NCBI GenBank assembly: GCA_913061275.1
Contig: CAJXSR010000002.1
Span: 62,001 to 126,000 of the forward strand
Origin: an uncultured Paracoccaceae bacterium
Lineage (GTDB): Bacteria > Pseudomonadota > Alphaproteobacteria > Rhodobacterales > Rhodobacteraceae
Length of the DNA: 64,000 nucleotides
Direction of reading: 5' to 3'
The notes under the pieces were generated by a model. It saw nothing but the letters and a program-made list of their open reading frames with translations. It was not told where the DNA came from and did no database searches. Positions 15,239-25,465 of this stretch are shown here, in pieces. Position numbers and translations under genes: made by a program. The first letter of the stretch is position 1. Every line of letters begins with the position of its first letter.

Positions 15239-16051
15239 ATGCGTTTTAAAGATGAGTTTTTTGGGTCTGAAGCACAAATAACCGTATCTAAACGGGCTTG
15301 CGAATTATGGAACTTATGTTCTGGCGATCCACGGTTTTCTTATAATGGGCGCATGGTTGCTTTAAACGGTGATATAGGCCCAGAAACCGTTGAAGTAATG
15401 GCTGCAGCTGCACGCTTACAAGGGGCAGTCACAAACCACTTTTTTCCAGAGAGCCAAGCCAATAAAACATCTTCTGCACTCGAAGCATTAGGTCTGTCTT
15501 GCAACAGGTGGGAATTCTATCATGGACAAAAAAAGGCCTATGAAGCATCAAAAGATATTCTGGCGAAATACCAACTACCAGATGATTTAGCCGTTGAGCG
15601 ACTAAGCCCAGAGACATCTGCGAAGAAAATAGCCGATTTGGCGGCTATGGCTGCGGACTGCGAGGTAATGGTTATGTCAGGTCGCGTGATGCGGGGGTTG
15701 GATATAGAGGGGATAACCTTGGGTGCCTTTGATGTATCTGGTGCAGCTATTTCAAGTGCTTGGGGGTATAAATGTTATCATCCGGAAAGTGGGCTGTCAG
15801 AGAATGCTTTTTGGGGTGGTTTAACATGCCGCCCAGATAGGCGTGGTCAAAAGGTTGCCCTGATCTTAGGCGCTATGAGCATTGTAGCGCTTTGGGAAGA
15901 TCACGGCGTCCGAGGGTTTTGTACAGGTATCACAGCTGGAAACATGTCTTCTATTGCCGTTTGCGAAAAGCTTGGTGTTTTTCCCTCTGACTGGGTCGGG
16001 TTGGGTGTGACCGATCCCAGCATGTTCCAGGGCGGCAGGCTTACAAAATGA
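15239..16051 (+). CDS. GNAT-fold acetyltransferase-like protein
   Basis: I do not recognise the specific family of this 270-residue protein. The C-terminal part (residues about 190-255) has a GNAT-type layout: CRPDRRGQKVALIL resembles the R/QxxGxG/A acetyl-CoA loop and is followed by a helix, a strand and GNMSSIAVCEKLGV, the usual NxxSxxLxEKxGF end. The N-terminal 150 residues are unassigned. It sits between the ctaE terminator and SURF1, interrupting an order that is normally contiguous in relatives, so it is probably an inserted gene with its own promoter. Confidence 0.6.
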   Translation: MRFKDEFFGSEAQITVSKRACELWNLCSGDPRFSYNGRMVALNGDIGPETVEVMAAAARLQGAVTNHFFPESQANKTSSALEALGLSCNRWEFYHGQKKAYEASKDILAKYQLPDDLAVERLSPETSAKKIADLAAMAADCEVMVMSGRVMRGLDIEGITLGAFDVSGAAISSAWGYKCYHPESGLSENAFWGGLTCRPDRRGQKVALILGAMSIVALWEDHGVRGFCTGITAGNMSSIAVCEKLGVFPSDWVGLGVTDPSMFQGGRLTK

Positions 16052-16122
16052 TGCGCGTTTACGTCTTGGACTCGTTGTAAATCTAGGGTACTGGCTGACG
16101 GGTTATCTAAGAGGGTGGTAAA

Positions 16123-16800
16123 ATGACCAAACGCATGATCTTCCCGATAATTTTCGGCATTACAGGTATCGCTATTTTACTTGCGTTGGGTACGTGGCAA
16201 GTTAAACGTATGGGCTGGAAAAATACTATCCTTGCTCAAATAGAGCAGCGTATCACCGCTGAACCTATTCCTTTGCCCGCCAAGCCAAACCCTGAATTTG
16301 ACAATCGGTTATCAGTGCGCGTCAAAGCTTTAATAGGCTTTGATGAGGCGCATGTGCTGTATTCCACCAAACGCGGTGGGCCGGGGTTTCTGGTGATAAC
16401 ACCTGCTTTAACCAAACCGGATGGCCGGCGGGTTTTGATTGATATGGGCTATATTCCCGAGGCGAAAAAAAGCAAGGTGCGCAGCCCACAAACAGTGACC
16501 ATTGTCGGTAATCTTTTGTGGCCAAACGAAACCGATGGTTTTACACCAGATCCAAATTTGGCAAAGAACATCTGGTTCGCCCGTGATGCGGGCAAGATGG
16601 CGCGTCATTTCAAGACTGAGTCGTTTCTGATTGTCGCACGTTCTATTGAGGTTGGTGACTACGGCACCACCCCGCAACCCATAGGGCTGAACATTCCAAA
16701 CGACCACTTTGAATATGCCATTACATGGTTTTCACTGGCCTTGGTATGGTTTGGGATGACACTCTACCTGCTTTATCGTATCAGACAGAAAACCGTTTAA
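16123..16800 (+). CDS. SURF1 family cytochrome oxidase assembly protein
   Basis: The 225-residue protein has the SURF1 topology: one membrane helix at each end (about 7-25 and 200-220) and a periplasmic domain between them. The start MTKRMIFPIIFGITGIAILL leads to the conserved GTWQVKRMGWK, and NDHFEYAITWFSLALVW precedes the last helix. SURF1 helps insert heme A into subunit I. It lies downstream of the cox operon and 18 bases before thrC. Confidence 0.93.
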   Translation: MTKRMIFPIIFGITGIAILLALGTWQVKRMGWKNTILAQIEQRITAEPIPLPAKPNPEFDNRLSVRVKALIGFDEAHVLYSTKRGGPGFLVITPALTKPDGRRVLIDMGYIPEAKKSKVRSPQTVTIVGNLLWPNETDGFTPDPNLAKNIWFARDAGKMARHFKTESFLIVARSIEVGDYGTTPQPIGLNIPNDHFEYAITWFSLALVWFGMTLYLLYRIRQKTV

Positions 16801-16818
16801 ACTAGAATCGAAAGCATC

Positions 16819-18213
16819 ATGAAATATATCTCTACCCGTGGGCAATCCCCTGCGCTGACATTCGAAGAAGCAATGCTATCGGGCCTTGCACGTGACGGTG
16901 GCCTTTATGTGCCAGAAGAGTGGCCAACATTAAGCGAAAGCAAAATCGCAAGCTTTGCAGGGAAGTCTTATGAAGAGGTTGCTTTTGAGGTAATGAAACC
17001 ATTCGTCGGTGACGCGTTTACTGACATAGAGTTTATGGAAATCATCCAAAAAGCCTATGCTGGTTTTGCCCACACGGCTAAATGCCCATTAGTGCAGCTG
17101 GATGAAAACCACTTCTTGCTGGAACTGTTTCACGGGCCGACATTAGCGTTTAAAGATGTGGCGATGCAGTTGATCGGTCAGATGTTTCAGGTAGCTTTAA
17201 AACGCCGTGGGGATCGTGTGACAATAGTGGGGGCGACATCTGGTGATACTGGCTCTGCCGCCATTGAAGCCTTTAAGGGTCTGGACGCGGTTGATGTCTT
17301 TATCATGTTCCCAGATGGGCGCGTGTCAGAAGTGCAACGCCGCCAGATGTCGACACCGTCTGAGGCCAATATCCATGCGTTGGCCGTGGCAGGCGACTTT
17401 GACGATTGCCAAGCCCGTTTGAAAGATATGTTCAACGATTTTGATTTCCGTGACGGAGTTAAACTGGCAGGTGTCAACAGCATCAACTGGGCCCGCGTGA
17501 TGGCACAAGTGGTGTATTATTTCACCTCTGCTGTGTCCTTGGGCGCACCACATCGCAAAGTATCTTTCACCGTGCCTACGGGCAATTTCGGCGATATTTT
17601 TGCAGGCTACGTGGCCAAACGCATGGGGTTGCCGATCGACCGTCTGGTTATCGCCACCAACCAGAACGATATTCTGCACCGCACGATGCAATCGGGCGAT
17701 CACACTAAAATGGGTGTGACCCCATCAATCAGCCCGTCGATGGATATTGAGGTTAGCTCTAACTTTGAACGCTTGGTGTTTGATCTTTATGACCGTGAAG
17801 GTGATGCAGTGGTCCAATTAATGGACGCATTGAAAAATGACGGCACATTCACTCTGTCACAAGGGGCCACGCAAAAATTGCATGACGAGTTTGACAGCGG
17901 CAGTTGTTCTGAAAGTGAAACCTCTGCCCAGATTAAACGCTCTTATGCCGATATAGGTGAAGTGCTGTGCCCGCATTCAGCGATTGCGGTTAAGGTTGCG
18001 AACAGCATTGTTCGCGATGAAACCGTGCCGATGATTACATTGGCCACGGCGCACCCCGCCAAATTCCCCGCAGCGGTAGAAGCTGCATGTGGTGTGCATC
18101 CTGAAATGCCAGCGCGCATGGGTGATCTGTTCAACAAGGCAGAACGTATCACAAAAGTGGGGAATGATCTGGCTGACATCACGGCTATTATTCGCGAAAG
18201 GATTGCTTCGTGA
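16819..18213 (+). CDS. thrC: threonine synthase
   Basis: The 464-residue PLP enzyme converts O-phosphohomoserine to threonine. The N-terminal MKYISTRGQSPALTFEEAML is typical of the long (type I) enzymes, and the PLP lysine is Lys112 in HGPTLAFKDVA. GATSGDTGSAAIEAFKG and PTGNFGDIFAGYVAKRMG are conserved cofactor and substrate segments. It overlaps the next gene, an M16 peptidase, by four bases. Confidence 0.97.
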   Translation: MKYISTRGQSPALTFEEAMLSGLARDGGLYVPEEWPTLSESKIASFAGKSYEEVAFEVMKPFVGDAFTDIEFMEIIQKAYAGFAHTAKCPLVQLDENHFLLELFHGPTLAFKDVAMQLIGQMFQVALKRRGDRVTIVGATSGDTGSAAIEAFKGLDAVDVFIMFPDGRVSEVQRRQMSTPSEANIHALAVAGDFDDCQARLKDMFNDFDFRDGVKLAGVNSINWARVMAQVVYYFTSAVSLGAPHRKVSFTVPTGNFGDIFAGYVAKRMGLPIDRLVIATNQNDILHRTMQSGDHTKMGVTPSISPSMDIEVSSNFERLVFDLYDREGDAVVQLMDALKNDGTFTLSQGATQKLHDEFDSGSCSESETSAQIKRSYADIGEVLCPHSAIAVKVANSIVRDETVPMITLATAHPAKFPAAVEAACGVHPEMPARMGDLFNKAERITKVGNDLADITAIIRERIAS

Positions 18214-19472
18214 CTGTTGAACTGACCACATTGCCAAACGGCTTTCGCATTGTCACAGAACACATGCCAAGCCTGCAATCCGCGTCGTTAGGCGTATGGG
18301 TATCGGCAGGCGGGCGTCATGAACGCGCCGATCAAAACGGCATTGCGCATTTTCTAGAACATATGGCGTTCAAAGGCACGCAGACACGTAATGCGTTGCA
18401 AATCGCCGAAGCGATTGAAGATGTGGGCGGGTTTATTAATGCCTATACCAGTCGCGAAGCCACAGCTTATTATGTACGTGTGTTGGAAAAAGATGTGTCG
18501 CTAGCGTTTGATGTGATTTCAGACATTGTATTGAACTCTACATTTGATCCACGTGAGGTTGATATTGAACGTGGCGTGATTTTGCAAGAAATCGGCCAAT
18601 CATTGGATACACCCGACGATATTATTTTTGACTGGCTGCAAGAAGTGTCATACCCTAACCAACCTTTTGGGCGTACAATCCTTGGGCCAGCTGAACGGGT
18701 AGAAAATTTTACACGGGAAAATCTGCAAGAGTTTGTGGCACAAAATTATGTACCAGATCAAATGATACTGGCTGCCGCAGGCGCCGTGGATCATGCAGAA
18801 TTGGTGCGATTGGCAGAAGCAAGCTTTGGATATTTGCCAAGCAATAAAGGATTGATTGCACAACCCGCCCTTTACAAAGGCGGTGAGTGCCGCGTTGTTA
18901 AAGACTTGGAACAAGCCCATTTTGCCCTGTCACTTGAAACCAACGGGTACATGAGTGACGATGTTTACACGGCCCAGGTATATTCTGTTGCGATGGGTGG
19001 TGGCATGTCATCGCGGCTATTCCAAGAAGCGCGAGAAAAACGCGGACTTTGCTATACAATATATGCTCAAGCTGGGGCTTATGCCGATACAGGATCACTT
19101 ACGATCTATTCAGGCACCAGTGGTGATGATGTAGCTGGCCTGTCAGAACTATGCATTGATGAATTAAAACGCTCGGCGGACGATATGACTGGGGCTGAAC
19201 TTGATCGTGCCCGAAACCAGATGAAAGCAGGGTTGTTGATGGGGCTGGAAAGCCCTGCATCACGCTGCGAGCGTTTGGCGCGTATGGTTGGGATTTGGGG
19301 TCGTGTACCCGATCTAGACGAAGTTGTGGGAAAAATCGATGCGGTTTCAGTGCAATCGCTTACAGATTTCGCCCAACGTTTGTGTGAAAAATCAACCCCC
19401 TCTGTAGCCCTTTATGGTCCTGTGGAACAAACCCCAGATGTTGAAACTCTTGCACAAAGGCTGGCGGCGTAA
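18210..19472 (+). CDS. M16 family zinc peptidase (processing peptidase-like)
   Basis: This 420-residue pitrilysin-family protein carries the inverted zinc motif HFLEH at residues 47-51 (ligands His47 and His51, catalytic Glu50) and a distal Glu-rich helix (ERGVILQEIGQS). It resembles the bacterial relatives of mitochondrial processing peptidase beta. The C-terminal inactive M16 domain spans about residues 170-350. The ATGA overlap with thrC is a common alphaproteobacterial arrangement. Physiological substrate unknown. Confidence 0.92.
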   Translation: MTVELTTLPNGFRIVTEHMPSLQSASLGVWVSAGGRHERADQNGIAHFLEHMAFKGTQTRNALQIAEAIEDVGGFINAYTSREATAYYVRVLEKDVSLAFDVISDIVLNSTFDPREVDIERGVILQEIGQSLDTPDDIIFDWLQEVSYPNQPFGRTILGPAERVENFTRENLQEFVAQNYVPDQMILAAAGAVDHAELVRLAEASFGYLPSNKGLIAQPALYKGGECRVVKDLEQAHFALSLETNGYMSDDVYTAQVYSVAMGGGMSSRLFQEAREKRGLCYTIYAQAGAYADTGSLTIYSGTSGDDVAGLSELCIDELKRSADDMTGAELDRARNQMKAGLLMGLESPASRCERLARMVGIWGRVPDLDEVVGKIDAVSVQSLTDFAQRLCEKSTPSVALYGPVEQTPDVETLAQRLAA

Positions 19473-19475
19473 TTG

Positions 19476-20060
19476 ATGTTTAGGCGCAAACCAAAAGTTG
19501 CGATAGAAACAGAGCGGTTGACGCTGCGCTTGCCTGAACAATCAGACCATGGTCAATGGGCCGAATTGCGCCAAAATAGCATTGAGTATTTAACCCCGTG
19601 GGAACCCGTTTGGGCTGAAGACCATTTTACTAAAAGAGCTTTTAACAATCGGGTTTATTGGGCGCGCAAAACATTTGATACAGGGCGCGGTGCGTCTTTG
19701 TTTCTAATCCGAAGAACTGATGGAAATTTACTGGGTGCGATCACGCTTGATAACATTCGCCTAGGCCCTGCACAAACGGGTACATTGGGCTATTGGACAG
19801 GCCAAAGGTATGCCCGCCTAGGGTATATGTCCGAAGCTATTCGCGGGCTGGTACATTACGCATTCACCGATCTTGATCTGTCACGCATAGAGGCAGCTTG
19901 TCTGCCTACTAACACACCATCGCGCGGCGTGTTGGAAAAATCTGGCTTTAAGTACGAAGGTGTTGCCCAAGCCTATTTGCAAATCAATGGCCGTTGGTGC
20001 AATCATGTGCTGTATTCCAATTTGCGGCTTGATCGGCGCGGCAAAACAGATGCAAGCTAG
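19476..20060 (+). CDS. GNAT acetyltransferase, RimJ/RimL type
   Basis: The 194-residue protein has the RimJ/RimL-like pattern: IETERLTLRLPE at the start, YLTPWEPVW, LGYWTGQRYARLGYMSEAIRG as the acetyl-CoA region, and NTPSRGVLEKSGFKYEG near the end. RimJ and RimL acetylate N-termini of ribosomal proteins; whether this one does is unknown. An in-frame TTG at 19473 directly precedes the ATG chosen here, and either could start it. It follows the M16 peptidase by only a few bases, so it is likely co-transcribed. Confidence 0.88.
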   Translation: MFRRKPKVAIETERLTLRLPEQSDHGQWAELRQNSIEYLTPWEPVWAEDHFTKRAFNNRVYWARKTFDTGRGASLFLIRRTDGNLLGAITLDNIRLGPAQTGTLGYWTGQRYARLGYMSEAIRGLVHYAFTDLDLSRIEAACLPTNTPSRGVLEKSGFKYEGVAQAYLQINGRWCNHVLYSNLRLDRRGKTDAS

Positions 20061-20092
20061 CGTCGCACCAAAAAGGAAATCAAGTAACTCTC

Positions 20093-21505
20093 ATGACCTT
20101 ATTGAACGCTTCACCAGAATTTCTAAACGCGCTTAAAGCGATATTACCAAGTGATACCGTAACCACTGCAACAGAGGGTTACCTGACAGAGGAAAGAGGC
20201 TTGTCCCTTGGTACAGCCGCTTGCCTTTTACGCCCTAGAACCGTTGAAGAAGTTTCTGCAATCGTGGCGCTGTGCAATCAGCACCGCGTTGGCATTATTC
20301 CCTATGCGGGCGGCACAGGGCTGGTTGGGGGGCAGGTTGCAACACTTGACCCAGCCCCTGTTGTTTTATCAGTTGAACGGATGAATGCTGTACGCGCCAC
20401 GGACACTGCAAACAATACAATCACTGTAGAGGCGGGCCTGATACTGGAAGACCTTCAAAAAGCTGCCGATGATGCGGATCGGCTGTTTCCGCTTTCACTT
20501 GCTTCCCAAGGCAGTTGCCGTATCGGGGGCAACCTTGCAACCAACGCAGGGGGTGTTCAGGTCTTGTGCTATGGCAATACGCGTGACTTATGCTTGGGGT
20601 TAGAGGCAGTTATGCCAGATGGTTCGATTTACCACGGCCTAAAAGGATTACGCAAAGACAATACAGGCTACGATGTTCGAAATATGCTGGTAGGCTCAGA
20701 GGGTAGTTTAGGAATTATCACCGCTGCAACGCTAAAGTTATTTGCAAAACCAAAAGAGATTGCAACGGCTATGGCGGTTTTGCCATCGCCAGAAGCCGCA
20801 GTAAATTTGCTGGGTGTGATGCAGTCAAAGCTAGACGGATTAGTTTCCAGCTTTGAATTAATAAATGGAATGGGCCTTGATTTTCTGGCTGAAAAGATGC
20901 CCGACCTTCGCTTGCCTTTTACCCCGCACCCAACATGGATGGTGCTAATTGAGGTCACAGGTGGTGAAGGTGCGGAATTAGAAAGCCGCATTATGTCTGC
21001 CCTTGAACAGGCTATTGAAAGCGGCTTGGTTGAAGATGTGTTGATCGCGCAAAACGTACAACAACGGCAAGATTTTTGGCAAGTGCGTGAAAACATTCCG
21101 ATTGCCAATAAAGCAGTTGGTTCTATTTCCAGCCACGATATTTCCGTACCCATTTCGGCAATCCCTGCGTTCATAGATGCAGGCAGTAAATCCATTGCTA
21201 GGTTAGGCGATTATCGTATCAACTGTTTTGGTCATGTGGGTGATGGTAATCTGCATTACAATGTGTACCCATTAAAAGGCCAAAGTAACCAAGGTTTGGG
21301 AAACTTACGCAAGGCCGTCAAAGATGTGGTATACGAGTTGGTTCATGAATTTGGCGGATCTTTCTCTGCTGAACACGGCATCGGACGGCTAAAAATTGAT
21401 GACTTGGAAAAATATGGTGACCCTGCAAAACTTGCGATGATGCGCCAGATTAAAACTGCTTTTGACCCGAATGGCATCATGAACCCAGGCGTTATTATCA
21501 GATAA
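20093..21505 (+). CDS. FAD-linked D-2-hydroxyacid dehydrogenase (GlcD family)
   Basis: The 470-residue protein has an FAD-binding-4 domain (PYAGGTGLVGGQV near 75; GNLATNAGGVQVLCYGNTRD near 145-165) and a C-terminal FAD-oxidase domain ending with HVGDGNLHYNVYP and GSFSAEHGIG. The family includes D-lactate, D-2-hydroxyglutarate and glycolate dehydrogenases. The single-gene context, without glcE/glcF, favours a D-lactate or D-2-hydroxyglutarate enzyme, but the substrate cannot be fixed here. Confidence 0.9.
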   Translation: MTLLNASPEFLNALKAILPSDTVTTATEGYLTEERGLSLGTAACLLRPRTVEEVSAIVALCNQHRVGIIPYAGGTGLVGGQVATLDPAPVVLSVERMNAVRATDTANNTITVEAGLILEDLQKAADDADRLFPLSLASQGSCRIGGNLATNAGGVQVLCYGNTRDLCLGLEAVMPDGSIYHGLKGLRKDNTGYDVRNMLVGSEGSLGIITAATLKLFAKPKEIATAMAVLPSPEAAVNLLGVMQSKLDGLVSSFELINGMGLDFLAEKMPDLRLPFTPHPTWMVLIEVTGGEGAELESRIMSALEQAIESGLVEDVLIAQNVQQRQDFWQVRENIPIANKAVGSISSHDISVPISAIPAFIDAGSKSIARLGDYRINCFGHVGDGNLHYNVYPLKGQSNQGLGNLRKAVKDVVYELVHEFGGSFSAEHGIGRLKIDDLEKYGDPAKLAMMRQIKTAFDPNGIMNPGVIIR

Positions 21506-21513
21506 TAATATTA

Positions 21514-21542
21514 CGCCCCGCCAGGGGGGTACTTGCGGGGCG
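21514..21542. terminator. GC-rich hairpin between convergent genes
   Basis: CGCCCCGC (21514-21521) pairs perfectly with GCGGGGCG (21535-21542) over a 13-base loop. It lies between two convergent genes but neither strand has an adjacent T-run, so it may be a bidirectional 3'-end hairpin rather than a classic intrinsic terminator. Confidence 0.5.
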
Positions 21543-21633
21543 CATGGTTTGTGGCAAGCATCATGTTTTCACTTAGCGTGCTTTTGAACTATAACTAGTA
21601 AATGGTTACGAAAACCTTACGGCCCTCAATTTT

Positions 21634-22959
21634 CTAACGCTCACTTTTGCCCTTTGCCCTTTCAAGTGCCATTCTGGTTTTTGCGGCCATATCAAAAAAC
21701 GGGCGTGGCGGTATCCAACTGGGTTCTGACAGTGAATTGGCTGTGTCCAACAATTCTGACGGCGCATTCATCGTTAGATCAGCGATCAACCTACCCATGA
21801 TCGTGCCGCGTGCCGCACCAGACGCATTATAACAACCCGCCGCAAACATAGTGTCTGATAGCTTGCTGAATACTGGTTTCGAATTGGCACTTACACAAAT
21901 ATTACCCGACCAAGTGTATTCAATCGCATCTGCTGCTAGCCAAGGAAATCTTTTTTTCAATCCCTGATAGTGGATGCTCTGGTTATGTGCCAATCTGGCT
22001 GCTTCAATCCCTGAAGGGCGATACTCTGCAGTGTTGCGGATCAAAATACGTCGATCTTTTGTTAACCGCATGGTCGCCCCTAGGGATTGAGGCGACAAAA
22101 CCCCCCAAGAAGCCGCGTGGCCGATTTCATCTTCTTCGGCTTTGGTCAGGGGGCGGGTCAAACTGGCGGTTAAAGCTAGTGGGAACACGCGGTCAGTTCG
22201 AATGCCTAACCTAGGCATGAAAGCATTGACCCCGACGATCACTTTGTTTGCGCGCAACGTGCCGCCTTTTAGGGTTAGAATCGCCGCATCCCCATCTTGC
22301 TTCAGCTTTAAGACAGGTGAGTTTTCATAAATCTCGACCTGAGCAGGCAAACTATCGGATAGCCCTTTCGCAAGGGCTGCAGGTTGCACCAAAGCACCAC
22401 CTGTCGACAGAACGCCCAACTTATAATGCGTAGTGCCAAGACGTTTATGTAAAGCTGCTTGATCCAACAAGGTGGCGTTAATCCCCATATCCGTAAATGC
22501 CTGCGCATGGTGGCGCAGTTTATTAAAATTTTTCGGGGATGTGGCAGCATGAATAGATCCGGTATCTTCCCATTGGCAGTTTATTTCATGGGTTTCAACA
22601 AGCTGCTTTAGGGCTGCAACGCCTGCATGATCCAACGCATTCAGGGCCGCATAATCCGCCCACCCACTTGCTGATGAAAAGGCTGCATGTCCAGGCGACT
22701 CGTTGGCAACAACAAAGCCAGAATTGCGCCCTGTTGCTCCTTGTCCGACCCGCTTGCCGTCAATCAGGATAACGCGTGCATTCGGTTCCAACTCTGCTAT
22801 TCGCCGCGCAGCTGCAAGGCCGGTAAACCCGCCGCCGATTATTACCCAATCTGTTGTTTGTGTACCATTAAACGTCGGATGTGATGTGTAATCACCAGCT
22901 AAAGCAACCCAGCCACATATATCTGAAATGGTATTACCCAGGAAATGCCCAATCATCAA
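21634..22959 (-). CDS. FAD-dependent amine/amino-acid oxidoreductase (DAO family)
   Basis: The 441-residue protein has the dinucleotide motif [20 protein letters not shown] near residue 36 and the Gly/Arg-rich [14 protein letters not shown] that marks the DAO family. It resembles gamma-glutamylputrescine oxidase-type enzymes (PuuB-like) in length and in the C-terminal [17 protein letters not shown]. Substrate unknown. Its start overlaps the stop of apt by four bases, an unusual partner for a salvage gene. Confidence 0.85.
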   Translation of the reverse strand: MMIGHFLGNTISDICGWVALAGDYTSHPTFNGTQTTDWVIIGGGFTGLAAARRIAELEPNARVILIDGKRVGQGATGRNSGFVVANESPGHAAFSSASGWADYAALNALDHAGVAALKQLVETHEINCQWEDTGSIHAATSPKNFNKLRHHAQAFTDMGINATLLDQAALHKRLGTTHYKLGVLSTGGALVQPAALAKGLSDSLPAQVEIYENSPVLKLKQDGDAAILTLKGGTLRANKVIVGVNAFMPRLGIRTDRVFPLALTASLTRPLTKAEEDEIGHAASWGVLSPQSLGATMRLTKDRRILIRNTAEYRPSGIEAARLAHNQSIHYQGLKKRFPWLAADAIEYTWSGNICVSANSKPVFSKLSDTMFAAGCYNASGAARGTIMGRLIADLTMNAPSELLDTANSLSEPSWIPPRPFFDMAAKTRMALERAKGKSER

Positions 22960-23489
22960 AGCCCCTCAAATGCACATAACACATGCACGGGCACGCCCAT
23001 TGCCTTTATTTTGTCTGCCCCACCCAAGTCAGGTAGGTCAATTATGAAGGTAGATTGCACAACAACGCCCCCCAAAGCCTCGATCAATTTTATTCCAGCT
23101 TCAGCAGTGCCACCTGTTGCGATCAGATCGTCCAGTAATAGTATCTTTTCACCCGCTTCAATCGCATCATCATGTAGCTCTAGCGTGGCAGTTCCATATT
23201 CCAGTTGGTAATCTTGGCTAATGGTTTTCCCAGGTAATTTCCCTTTTTTACGGACCGGAATGAAACCCACACCCAATGACTGCGCCACCGCACCCCCCAT
23301 GATAAAACCGCGGGCTTCTAGGCCTGCAACCTTGTCAATTTTCAGGTCTTTCAGGGCTGCCACTGTTTCGGCAATCGCCAACCGCAATCCTTCGGCACTG
23401 CCAAATAATGTGGTGATATCGCGAAATAGAATGCCTTCATGTGGGAAGTCAGGGATAGTACGAATGTAGTCTCGGATACTGTTGGTCAT
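22956..23489 (-). CDS. apt: adenine phosphoribosyltransferase
   Basis: The 177-residue enzyme makes AMP from adenine and PRPP. The conserved start [19 protein letters not shown], the [11 protein letters not shown] segment and the PRPP loop [14 protein letters not shown] are all present at normal spacing. With mtnP 1 kb upstream on the same strand, it can recycle the adenine released from methylthioadenosine; the lipoprotein gene between them is in the same orientation with short gaps. Confidence 0.97.
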   Translation of the reverse strand: MTNSIRDYIRTIPDFPHEGILFRDITTLFGSAEGLRLAIAETVAALKDLKIDKVAGLEARGFIMGGAVAQSLGVGFIPVRKKGKLPGKTISQDYQLEYGTATLELHDDAIEAGEKILLLDDLIATGGTAEAGIKLIEALGGVVVQSTFIIDLPDLGGADKIKAMGVPVHVLCAFEGL

Positions 23490-23501
23490 TATGTCTCTTT
23501 A

Positions 23502-24542
23502 TTATTGCTTAAATAAACGTTGTAAGATGGTTTGTGGATTGCCGTTGTTTCGTTTTGAAAGTTCGCGTGCTGCTGGGGTCTTTTTTAAGATAGAAATAAC
23601 ACTAGGAGAAGTCAGGGCAACCGCATGGTTTAAAGCGTCCCCATCGGTGAAGGCAGAAAGGTTAACCACCTGAACACCGTGTTTAGCTAATTGATCCGAT
23701 CGTGTGATCTGGCCAAGGCGTTGTTGCCTGCCTGTCAGGAACGCCATGACTTTTAAAGCATTGTCATTTTCTGTGCTGAACACAACAAAAGGGCTTGGAA
23801 CAGGGTTAAGACGGCTAAGTTGTATTTCAAAAACGGACGGGTCAATGTCGGGTGAGATTAAAACCACACCATCAATGATCTTGCGCACACGTTCATCACC
23901 GCCGATCGCCATCTGGCGTAAGGTTTCCATCAACAAATTGGCGCCTATGGAATGCGCAACCAAAATCAACCGCTTCACACCAGAGCTTGCCAGTTGTTCT
24001 AGCAAGGTTTGTAATCCGTCACGGGCAAACAAAACACTGTCACGGTCATGCAGGTATTCATATGACGTTTCCGTTGACGGCCAAGCATATAATACGGGTG
24101 TGCTTGTTAACTCCATATCGGCAGAGATTTGTGCAAAACGGTATAGGCTTTCAGCAAAATTGTTATTGTATCCGTGGATAAAGACAATCGCTTCATCCTT
24201 GGCACCCACTTTTGATTTGAAAGTAGCAGAAGTATCGAAAACCTGTGCATCGGTAACCACAAAATCCGTTGCTGGGTTGGGTGCGGATTTTGGCCACTCT
24301 ATTGCGCCAACCTTATGGGTGGGCGGCAGTGACACATCAAACCGTGCATAGGTTACCTCTGACGTGCGCAATCCGTTGAAATCAAATTTAGCGTCAGTTT
24401 GGCGTTGCCGTGTTGTGGCAACAAATATGCGTTCAACATGCGTAACTGGTATATTTGATGTAACAATTCCCAGCTCACCACGCCCTGCACATGCCGTCAG
24501 AACGGTCAGGCAGAATATCAGCACGGTAAGCGGTTTTTGCAT
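23502..24542 (-). CDS. DUF900 alpha/beta-hydrolase lipoprotein
   Basis: This 346-residue protein begins with a lipoprotein signal, MQKPLTVLIFCLTVLTAC, so it is likely membrane-anchored in the periplasm. The DUF900 fold shows VFIHGYNNNFAESLYR (oxyanion region) and the nucleophile motif LVAHSIGANLLMETL, followed by an Asp/His-containing C-terminus. Substrate unknown. It lies 2 bases downstream of mtnP and 12 upstream of apt, so all three are probably one transcript. Confidence 0.88.
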   Translation of the reverse strand: MQKPLTVLIFCLTVLTACAGRGELGIVTSNIPVTHVERIFVATTRQRQTDAKFDFNGLRTSEVTYARFDVSLPPTHKVGAIEWPKSAPNPATDFVVTDAQVFDTSATFKSKVGAKDEAIVFIHGYNNNFAESLYRFAQISADMELTSTPVLYAWPSTETSYEYLHDRDSVLFARDGLQTLLEQLASSGVKRLILVAHSIGANLLMETLRQMAIGGDERVRKIIDGVVLISPDIDPSVFEIQLSRLNPVPSPFVVFSTENDNALKVMAFLTGRQQRLGQITRSDQLAKHGVQVVNLSAFTDGDALNHAVALTSPSVISILKKTPAARELSKRNNGNPQTILQRLFKQ

Positions 24543-24544
24543 TT

Positions 24545-25414
24545 TTACAGAACCCTACCGGCAACCGCATCAAGTTGAGCGACTATTGCAAGGTCGCGGT
24601 TATCGGGTTGGGTTAGAATTGCATATTCCAACGCGCGGTCACAACCATACGGGCAGGGTTCGCGCTTAGCACCTAACAGTGCGGGTAACCTGCCAACCAG
24701 CCCTTTGGCCTTGCTTGCATTGCCCATCAGGGTTGCGATGATTTGTGATATATCCACTTCTCCGTGGTCAGGATGCCAACTGTCAAAATCAGTTATCATA
24801 GCCACAGAGGCATAACAAAGTTCCGCCTCGCGTGCTAACTTCGCCTCTGGCATATTGGTCATGCCAATTACATCACACCCCCAAACCTCGCGATACATCT
24901 TACTTTCGGCGAGCGTTGAAAACTGCGGCCCTTCCATTGCCAGATAAGTACCACCCATATGCACATTTATATTCTCCGCTTTAGCGGCTTCATAACAGGC
25001 CGCACTTAAACGCGCACAGGTGGGATGGGCTACAGAAACATGCGCTACACAGCCCGTGCCGAAAAAGGATTTTTCGCGTGCGAATGTGCGATCAATAAAT
25101 TGGTCCACAATCACAAAATCGCCGGGTGCCATATCTTCGCGAAAAGACCCACATGCAGAAACCGATATTACATCTGTTACGCCCGCGCGTTTCAACGCAT
25201 CAATATTCGCACGGTAATTTACTGTGCTTGGGGAAAGCGCGTGGCCCCGTCCATGGCGTGGTAAAAACACCATTTTCACACCGTTTAATTGGCCAAATAA
25301 TAACGCATCAGATGCGTCGCCAAACGGGCTGTCAACTTTATGCCATTTGGCACCTTCGAGCCCTTCAATGTCATAAACACCACTGCCGCCCATCACGCCG
25401 ATTACCGTTTCCAA
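24545..25414 (-). CDS. mtnP: S-methyl-5'-thioadenosine phosphorylase
   Basis: The 289-residue enzyme cleaves methylthioadenosine, a polyamine by-product, to adenine and methylthioribose-1-phosphate. Family marks are GVMGGSGVYDIEGLEG, FLPRHGRGHALSPSTVNYRA with the phosphate-binding residues, and GPQFSTLAESKMYR with GMTNMPEAKLARE. The adenine product can be used by Apt encoded downstream. Confidence 0.96.
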   Translation of the reverse strand: METVIGVMGGSGVYDIEGLEGAKWHKVDSPFGDASDALLFGQLNGVKMVFLPRHGRGHALSPSTVNYRANIDALKRAGVTDVISVSACGSFREDMAPGDFVIVDQFIDRTFAREKSFFGTGCVAHVSVAHPTCARLSAACYEAAKAENINVHMGGTYLAMEGPQFSTLAESKMYREVWGCDVIGMTNMPEAKLAREAELCYASVAMITDFDSWHPDHGEVDISQIIATLMGNASKAKGLVGRLPALLGAKREPCPYGCDRALEYAILTQPDNRDLAIVAQLDAVAGRVL

Positions 25415-25465
25415 AATATAATCTCCATATGTCTTTTACAAAGTTTATGCCGCCTGCATCTGATA

